Below are positions 59,514-64,000 of a stretch of 64,000 bases of DNA, piece by piece. Position 1 is the stretch's first letter; each line of letters starts with the position of its first letter. Both the position numbers and the translations under genes were made by a program. Below the pieces are notes generated by a model. It was not told the origin of the DNA and searched no databases. It saw only the letters and a list, made by a program, of their open reading frames with translations. Source of the stretch: Streptomyces laurentii (GTDB taxonomy: Bacteria; Actinomycetota; Actinomycetes; Streptomycetales; Streptomycetaceae); assembly GCA_002355495.1 (NCBI GenBank), contig AP017424.1, forward strand, positions 2,480,001 through 2,544,000. The letters run 5' to 3'.

Positions 59514-60614
59514 ATGCCGAAGGTGTACGAGGACCCCTACCCGGACGTGTACATCGGGGGCGGTTTCTCCGACCCCACCGCACCACCGTCCGCCGACCCT
59601 GACGACCCCGACGGCCCCGCGCCCGAGCCCGAGCCCGAGCCCGAGCCTCAGGCCGAACCCGAACCCGAACCCGCCCCCGAACCCGGCTTCCTCCCCCGCC
59701 GCCCCGCGGACCGCGTCCTCGGCGCCGTCGCGGTGGCCACCGGCCTCGTCCTGCTCGGCCACTCCCTCGTACCGAACACGCCCGGCAACCTGGGCAGCCT
59801 GCTCGACACGGCGCTCCCCTGGACCGGTCCGGCCGTACCGGCACTGCTCCTCGCCGCCCTGATCCGCAGGTCCCGGCCGGCCGGGATCGCCGCGCTCCTG
59901 CTCGGCGCCGTGTGGGCCGCCGTGTTCGCGCCGCTGTTCCTCGGCGGGAGCGCCGGCGCCGCGCCGAACCTGACCGTGGTCACCCACAACGTCGGCGCCG
60001 CCAACCCCGACCCCGCCGGGACCGTCCGGACCCTGCTGGCCGCCCGCCCCGACCTGGTGGCGCTGGAGGAGGTCACCGACGAGGCGCTGCCCGCGTACCG
60101 GAAGGCGCTGGACCGGCGGCTCCCCCACTCCGTACGCGTCGGCACCGTCGCCCTGTGGAGCCGCTTCCCGATCGCCGAGTCCCGGCGGGTCACCATCGAC
60201 CCCGGCTGGAGCCGCTCCCTGCGCGCGCTGGTCCAGGGACCGGACGGGCCCCTCGCCGTCTACGTCGTCCATCTGCCGTCGGTCCGGGTCGGCGCGGCCG
60301 GTTTCGCCACGGGCCGCCGCGACGAGACGCTCGACGCGCTCGTCCGGACGCTCGACGGTGAGCGGCAGCGCAAGGTCCTGCTGCTGGGCGACCTCAACGG
60401 CTCCACCGCGGACCGTGTGTTCGCGCCCCTGACGGACCGGCTGACGCCGGTCGAGGAGGAGTCCGGCGCCGGCTTCGGTTTCAGCTGGCCGGCGGCCTTC
60501 CCGCTGGCCCGTATCGACCACATCCTCACCCGGGGCGTCACCCCCACCGACGCCTGGACCCTCCCGGCCACCGGCAGCGACCACCGCCCGGTCGCCGCGG
60601 GCCTGCGCGCCTAG
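59514..60614 (+). CDS. endonuclease/exonuclease/phosphatase-family membrane protein
   Basis: The 366-residue product has a Glu-Pro repeat linker ('PEPEPEPEP', residues ~40-58), three membrane segments (~65-145) and an external EEP domain: 'LTVVTHNVGAANPDP', 'LVALEEVTDEALPAY', 'VYVVHLPS', 'VLLLGDLNGS' and 'RIDHIL...GSDHRPVAA', which supply the Asn, Glu, Asp-x-Asn and His-Asp-like catalytic residues. It may hydrolyse a phosphodiester outside the cell. ATG 59514 (AGGA upstream) is chosen over ATG 59448, which has no ribosome binding site. Confidence 0.87.
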   Translation: MPKVYEDPYPDVYIGGGFSDPTAPPSADPDDPDGPAPEPEPEPEPQAEPEPEPAPEPGFLPRRPADRVLGAVAVATGLVLLGHSLVPNTPGNLGSLLDTALPWTGPAVPALLLAALIRRSRPAGIAALLLGAVWAAVFAPLFLGGSAGAAPNLTVVTHNVGAANPDPAGTVRTLLAARPDLVALEEVTDEALPAYRKALDRRLPHSVRVGTVALWSRFPIAESRRVTIDPGWSRSLRALVQGPDGPLAVYVVHLPSVRVGAAGFATGRRDETLDALVRTLDGERQRKVLLLGDLNGSTADRVFAPLTDRLTPVEEESGAGFGFSWPAAFPLARIDHILTRGVTPTDAWTLPATGSDHRPVAAGLRA

Positions 60615-60668
60615 CTTCGACCGCTCGCGTCCCCTCTGGGGCACAACCACACCACGCCCAATTACTCA

Positions 60669-60698
60669 TTGCAATCCCATGATTACCCGCTGTACCCT
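60669..60698 (+). promoter_or_regulatory. candidate promoter of the TerB/peptide operon
   Basis: TTGCAA (60669-60674), an 18-bp spacer and TACCCT (60693-60698) sit in a locally AT-rich stretch 59 bases before the TerB-like start. This is the only sigma-70-like pair found in the 142-base gap. Confidence 0.45.
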
Positions 60699-60756
60699 CC
60701 TCGTGATCAACAGACCCGCACACGGTGGGTCGAACCACCACAAGGAGGTGACACGT

Positions 60757-61257
60757 ATGGCGATCACCAAGGAGAAGCCGGCCGACCTCGGCCTCCGTTG
60801 GATCTTCCAGAGCTACTGGGGATTCGACCGTGCCCCGAGCACGACCGACTTCGAGGCCTACGGCAAGGCCCTTCTCATCTGCGCCAACGCGGATGGGGAC
60901 CTCGCTCCGCAGGAGCGCGACTTCGCCGTCGGTCTGATCGCGGGCATGCACGGCCCGGACGAGCTCGTCGAGGAGCTCAAGAGCTACCCGGGCACCGACG
61001 ACCTCGCGAAGGTGCTCAGCCGCGCCAAGGGCGCCAAGGAGTCCGCCGGCTGTCTCGTCTACGACACGATCCGTGTCTGTACGGCGGATGGCGTCCTCGC
61101 CGACGCGGAGCGCCGGAAGATCGAGGAGATGGCCGATCTGCTGGACGTGTCCCGCGACTCGGTGCAGGAATTGATCGCGATCTACAAGCAGGAACGGGAT
61201 CTGGTCGACCGCCGGTTCCGCGTCTGCTACCCGGACCCGCAGCACCGCCCGTTCTGA
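60757..61257 (+). CDS. TerB-like (tellurite-resistance-fold) protein
   Basis: The 166-residue helical product contains the TerB pattern twice: 'YGKALLICANADGDLAPQERDFAVGLIAG' and 'LVYDTIRVCTADGVLADAERRKIEEMADLLDVSRDSVQELIAIYKQE', each with an acidic ADGxLxxxE motif that binds metal. ATG 60757 has AAGGAGGTGA at ideal distance. It is the first gene of a run that continues with a 19-residue peptide, an FGE-domain protein and an aldolase, so a helper role for that pathway is likely. Tellurite resistance is not implied. Confidence 0.82.
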   Translation: MAITKEKPADLGLRWIFQSYWGFDRAPSTTDFEAYGKALLICANADGDLAPQERDFAVGLIAGMHGPDELVEELKSYPGTDDLAKVLSRAKGAKESAGCLVYDTIRVCTADGVLADAERRKIEEMADLLDVSRDSVQELIAIYKQERDLVDRRFRVCYPDPQHRPF

Positions 61258-61304
61258 ACCGGGCGCCGGTGCCCCTCCGAGCAGCGGGAGGGAGGTGATC
61301 CGAC

Positions 61305-61364
61305 ATGACCGCCGAGGACTTCCTGGGCTCCCGCGAGGCCGGCGAGACCGCCACCAAGTGGTGA
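61305..61364 (+). CDS. 19-residue peptide MTAEDFLGSREAGETATKW, candidate precursor
   Basis: The frame is only 19 codons, but it is preceded by GGAGGTGATC (61291-61300), which is fully complementary to the 3' end of actinobacterial 16S rRNA, with 4 bases to the ATG. The peptide is acidic and ends Lys-Trp. It lies 47 bases after the TerB-like gene and before an FGE-domain gene. Very short precursors with aromatic C-termini are known in PQQ-like and related peptide pathways. The precursor role is inferred from signal strength and context. Confidence 0.62.
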   Translation: MTAEDFLGSREAGETATKW

Positions 61365-61614
61365 CGGCGCCGTCCTGAGGACGAGCCATAACGGCACGGG
61401 GCCCGCCTTCACGGGGTGCCCGGACCACGCACGACGCCCTGGGCGCCGCGTCACGCGGCGTCCACGGCCCCGACTTCCCCGCCCGCCCCCTTGGACGGCC
61501 CCTCCTACCGTCCCCGAACCCCGCTCTCCCGAACCCCGCTCCCGAACCCGCTCCCGAACCCCGCCCCTGAGCCCTGACCCTGACCGAGCCCTGACCGAGC
61601 CGAGGTAAGTGCCC

Positions 61615-63051
61615 GTGCGTTTCGAGTTGCCCACCCTGGCCGCGCTGTCCTGTCTGGACGACGGCGCGTACGCGGACCGGCTGTCCCTCCTGGAGAAGGA
61701 ACTGGCGGCGGAGCCCGCCGCACCGGAGTGCGAGGCCGTGCTCCGCAGAGGAGCGGTGGAGCACCGCGACTGGAACGTGCGCCGGCTGTGCGTCGAGCAC
61801 CTGGCCGCCCGGTTCGGCGACGTGCCGGCCGCCCGTGAGGCGATCTGCGCGGCGACCCACGACGACGTCGACTGGGTCGCGTTCACGGCCATCAACGTGG
61901 TGGGGGCCCAGCGGATGCCGGAGGCGGCCCGGGACCTCATCCGGATCTCCGGCTGGCCCAGCAACTTCAGCCGGCCCGCCTACGCCCGCAAGCCCGTGGG
62001 CTGCGGCGCCGCGCTGACCAAGCGCGCGCTGTGGAACATCTTCGGGTCCACCGACGCCGACGAGCTGCGCCGTCTGGAGGACGAGCACTTCGCCGAGCTG
62101 CGCGCGCGGGTCGACGCGGACCGCCGGGAGCCCGATCTGAGCGACGCGGTCCTCGTGCCGGGCGGACCGTCGATCGTCGGCGCCCGGGCGTCCGCCGTCG
62201 GCCCGTTCCGGATGGACGACTCGGACAACCCGCTGCGGGTCGTGGAGCTGCCCGACTTCTACGTCGACCGCACCGCCGTGACCAACGAGCGCTACGCGCG
62301 CTTCCTGGCCGACGTACGGTCCGGCGACGCCGCCCGGTGGGCGCATCCGGACCAGCCGGAGGACAAGGACCACACCCCGGCGCACTGGCGCGACCCGCGC
62401 TTCAACAATCCCTCCTTCCCCGTGGTCGGCGTCGACTGGTACGACGCCTACGCGTTCGCCCGGTGGGCCGGCGGCCGGCTGCCCTCCGAGGAGCAGTGGG
62501 AGAAGGCCGCGCGCGGCACCGACGGCCGCCGCTACCCGTGGGGCGACGACTGGGACACGGACCGGGCGCGCAGCGTCGAGTCGGCCTATCCGGAGGAGAG
62601 TCCGCGCGACCTCGCCGAGCTGGAGGCGCTGCTGGTGCGCACCTCGCTGTCCTGGCCGCCGGAGCCGGTGGTGGCGGCCGACGCGCTGCCGGGCGGGGCG
62701 AGCCCGTACGGCGCGCTCAACATGGCGGGGAACGTCTGGGAGCTGACCCGCACCAACTTCTTCTCCCGGCAGGACATGGCACCGTTCTTCAAGGGCCGCA
62801 GAGGCCCCGAGTTCATGAACCGTCCCGAGGCCTTCCATGTCCTCAAGGGCGGTACGTGGACCTCTCCGGCCGTCTGCCTCACCACGTACTACCGGGGCAA
62901 GGACCTGCTGACGGACCGGCACAACGAAGTGGGCTTCCGCTGCGTCTACGACGCCTCGCCCGCCTCGCCCGCCTCGCCCGCCTCGCCCGCCGCGTCCGCC
63001 GCACCTGCCACGCCCAGCGCATCGACCGCGCCCACCGCGCCGACGGCCTGA
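61615..63051 (+). CDS. HEAT-repeat/FGE-sulfatase (SUMF1)-domain enzyme
   Basis: The 478-residue protein has an N-terminal HEAT-like helical part (~1-170, 'RGAVEHRDWNVRRLCVEHLAARFGDVPAAREAICAATHDDVDWVAFTAINVVGAQ') and a formylglycine-generating-enzyme fold (~180-440): 'FYVDRTAVTNERYARFLADV', 'FPVVGVDWYDAYAFARWAGGRLPSEEQWEKAARGTDGRRYPWGD', 'GGASPYGALNMAGNVWELT', 'LKGGTW' and 'EVGFRCVYD'. This fold includes copper FGEs and non-haem iron sulfoxide synthases such as EgtB. The tail is a 'SPASPAS' repeat. GTG 61615 with GAGG 9 bases before is preferred to GTG 61609. It may modify the nearby peptide. Confidence 0.85.
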   Translation: MRFELPTLAALSCLDDGAYADRLSLLEKELAAEPAAPECEAVLRRGAVEHRDWNVRRLCVEHLAARFGDVPAAREAICAATHDDVDWVAFTAINVVGAQRMPEAARDLIRISGWPSNFSRPAYARKPVGCGAALTKRALWNIFGSTDADELRRLEDEHFAELRARVDADRREPDLSDAVLVPGGPSIVGARASAVGPFRMDDSDNPLRVVELPDFYVDRTAVTNERYARFLADVRSGDAARWAHPDQPEDKDHTPAHWRDPRFNNPSFPVVGVDWYDAYAFARWAGGRLPSEEQWEKAARGTDGRRYPWGDDWDTDRARSVESAYPEESPRDLAELEALLVRTSLSWPPEPVVAADALPGGASPYGALNMAGNVWELTRTNFFSRQDMAPFFKGRRGPEFMNRPEAFHVLKGGTWTSPAVCLTTYYRGKDLLTDRHNEVGFRCVYDASPASPASPASPAASAAPATPSASTAPTAPTA

Positions 63052-63095
63052 CCCCCTCCCGCCTCCCCTCTCCCCCCTCCCCCTTGCGAGGACCT

Positions 63096-63899
63096 GTGAC
63101 GACCACCCTGACCACCGCTCTCCCCGCGGCGGACGTACGGGACGTGAAGGACCGGCTCGTCGCCGGGATCCGGCTCTTCGGAGCGCTGGGTTACGGACAC
63201 GGTCTGGCCGGCTACTTCAGCGCGGCCGACCCGCGCCGCCCCGGCCACTACTGGGTCAACCCGCTGGGCGTCGACTTCACCGAGGTCCGCGCGGACGACC
63301 TGCTGCTCGTCGACCCGCTGGGCGAGGTCCGCGAAGGGCCTGGCACGCTCAACCCGTCGGTCGACGCGCTGCACGGCGAGCTGCACCGGGCCCGCCCCGA
63401 TCTGACGGCCTTCGCGCACACCCATTCGCGGCTCGGCAAGGCGTGGTCGACGCTCGGCCGCCGCCTCGACCCGATCACCCAGGACGCCTGCCTCCTCTTC
63501 GGGCGGCACGAGGTGTACGAGCGCTTCGGCGGCCCGGTCACCGACCGGCAGGAGGGCAAGGAGATCGCCCGGACCCTGGGCGGGGGCTCGGCGGTCGTCC
63601 TGCAGAGCCACGGCTGGGTCACCGGCGGCCGGTCGGTCGCGGAGGCCGCCTGGCTGCACGTGGCGATGGAGCGGGCGGCCGACGTGCAGATCCTGGCCGA
63701 GTCGGTGGGCACCCCGCGCCGCATCCCGGAGGACGTCGCCCGCGCGACGGGCGCGATGCTGAGCCGACTGGAGTACGCGGAGCGGCAGTTCACCAACCTG
63801 TGCCGGTCCACCGGCGTCACCCGCGACCTCTCCGGCCCCCACCCTCTCGACCATCCCGTCGGCCACCCGGCCGGCCACGACGAGGGGCCGGCGCGATGA
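63096..63899 (+). CDS. class II aldolase/adducin-family protein
   Basis: The 267-residue product has the zinc-dependent class II aldolase pattern: 'LRLFGALGYGHGLAGYFSA'-like start, 'LNPSVDALHGELHRARPDLTAFAHTHSRLGKAWSTLGRRLDPITQDACLLFGRHEVYERFGGPV', with His-Thr-His zinc ligands, and 'ALGGGSAVVLQSHGWVTGGRSVAEAAW' with the third His. It would cleave or decarboxylate a small keto or phospho compound. It starts at GTG 63096 (GCGAGGA upstream) and overlaps the next gene by 4 bases. Confidence 0.88.
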   Translation: MTTTLTTALPAADVRDVKDRLVAGIRLFGALGYGHGLAGYFSAADPRRPGHYWVNPLGVDFTEVRADDLLLVDPLGEVREGPGTLNPSVDALHGELHRARPDLTAFAHTHSRLGKAWSTLGRRLDPITQDACLLFGRHEVYERFGGPVTDRQEGKEIARTLGGGSAVVLQSHGWVTGGRSVAEAAWLHVAMERAADVQILAESVGTPRRIPEDVARATGAMLSRLEYAERQFTNLCRSTGVTRDLSGPHPLDHPVGHPAGHDEGPAR

Positions 63900-64000
63900 G
63901 GATCGGACTCAACTTCCTGCCCACGCTCGCGCCGCACGAGGTCCCGGCCGCCGAGTACTACGCGGACTGTCTCGACCTCTGCGCGGCGGCCGACCGGCTC
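63896..64000 (+). CDS. luciferase-like (LLM-class) flavin-dependent oxidoreductase (3' partial)
   Basis: Only the first 35 codons are in the window: 'MRIGLNFLPTLAPHEVPAAEYYADCLDLCAAADRL'. This is the characteristic first strand and helix of bacterial luciferase-family enzymes that use FMN or F420. It overlaps the aldolase stop (ATGA), so it belongs to the same operon. Confidence 0.8.
   Translation, partial: MRIGLNFLPTLAPHEVPAAEYYADCLDLCAAADRL

Noticed and set aside
60757..61257. Tellurite resistance locus
   Set aside because: Only one TerB-like protein is present with no TerC/TerD/TerZ partners; the fold alone does not imply tellurite resistance.

Overview
The window is chromosomal DNA from a high-GC actinomycete, almost certainly a Streptomyces. 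The evidence is the codon usage, an EttA that starts with TTG, an LAETG sortase substrate, paired YfjP-like GTPases, many GTG starts and GGAGG ribosome binding sites. All calls come from reading the sequence; no database search was run.

Left host arm (1-14446): a FtsX-type ABC permease and its ATPase, then on the minus strand a GNAT acetyltransferase, a protein of unknown function and a hot-dog thioesterase. Next come ettA, a lipoprotein gene with a broken frame, a thioester-domain LAETG surface protein, a single-stranded DNA-binding protein and two dynamin-like GTPases, the second also frame-broken. A tRNA-Arg(UCU) gene follows.

Prophage (14477-55602): a 45-bp exact copy of the 3' part of the tRNA at 55558-55602 marks attR, so about 41.1 kb is inserted. 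In order it carries a tyrosine integrase, an immunity region with divergent regulators and a repeated palindrome, and a tightly overlapping block of small early genes. A replication-initiator-like gene with five iteron-like repeats inside it comes next, then an orphan DNA methyltransferase, HNH nuclease and terminase. The HK97-type head genes, the siphovirus tail genes (with a -1 frameshifted chaperone pair and a 1150-residue tape measure) and an amidase/holin lysis block follow. The last 10 kb before attR is cargo. It holds a regulator-led group of small genes, then a minus-strand operon of a GlmU-like left-handed beta-helix protein, a MurA homologue with Asp for the catalytic Cys, a cytoplasmic beta-lactamase-fold hydrolase and a MurB homologue. 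This operon is divergent from an XRE regulator. Last come a TrmB/LuxR-like regulator and a divergent secreted peptide with three DPGWG motifs, the last at its C-terminus.

Right host arm (55603-64000): a damaged DUF4239-like gene, a histidine kinase/response regulator pair, and a divergent VanY-like carboxypeptidase with three 19-bp-spaced repeats in the shared promoter. An exo/endonuclease/phosphatase-family protein follows. The window ends in a probable operon: a TerB-like protein, a 19-residue peptide behind a near-ideal ribosome binding site, a HEAT/FGE-sulfatase-domain protein, a class II aldolase and the start of a luciferase-like flavin enzyme. This looks like a small peptide-derived natural-product locus.

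The best candidates for undescribed systems are the DPGWG peptide/regulator pair, the prophage cell-wall-precursor cassette and the 19-residue peptide locus. Three or four host frames are broken at short C or G runs, so base-level accuracy there should be treated with caution.
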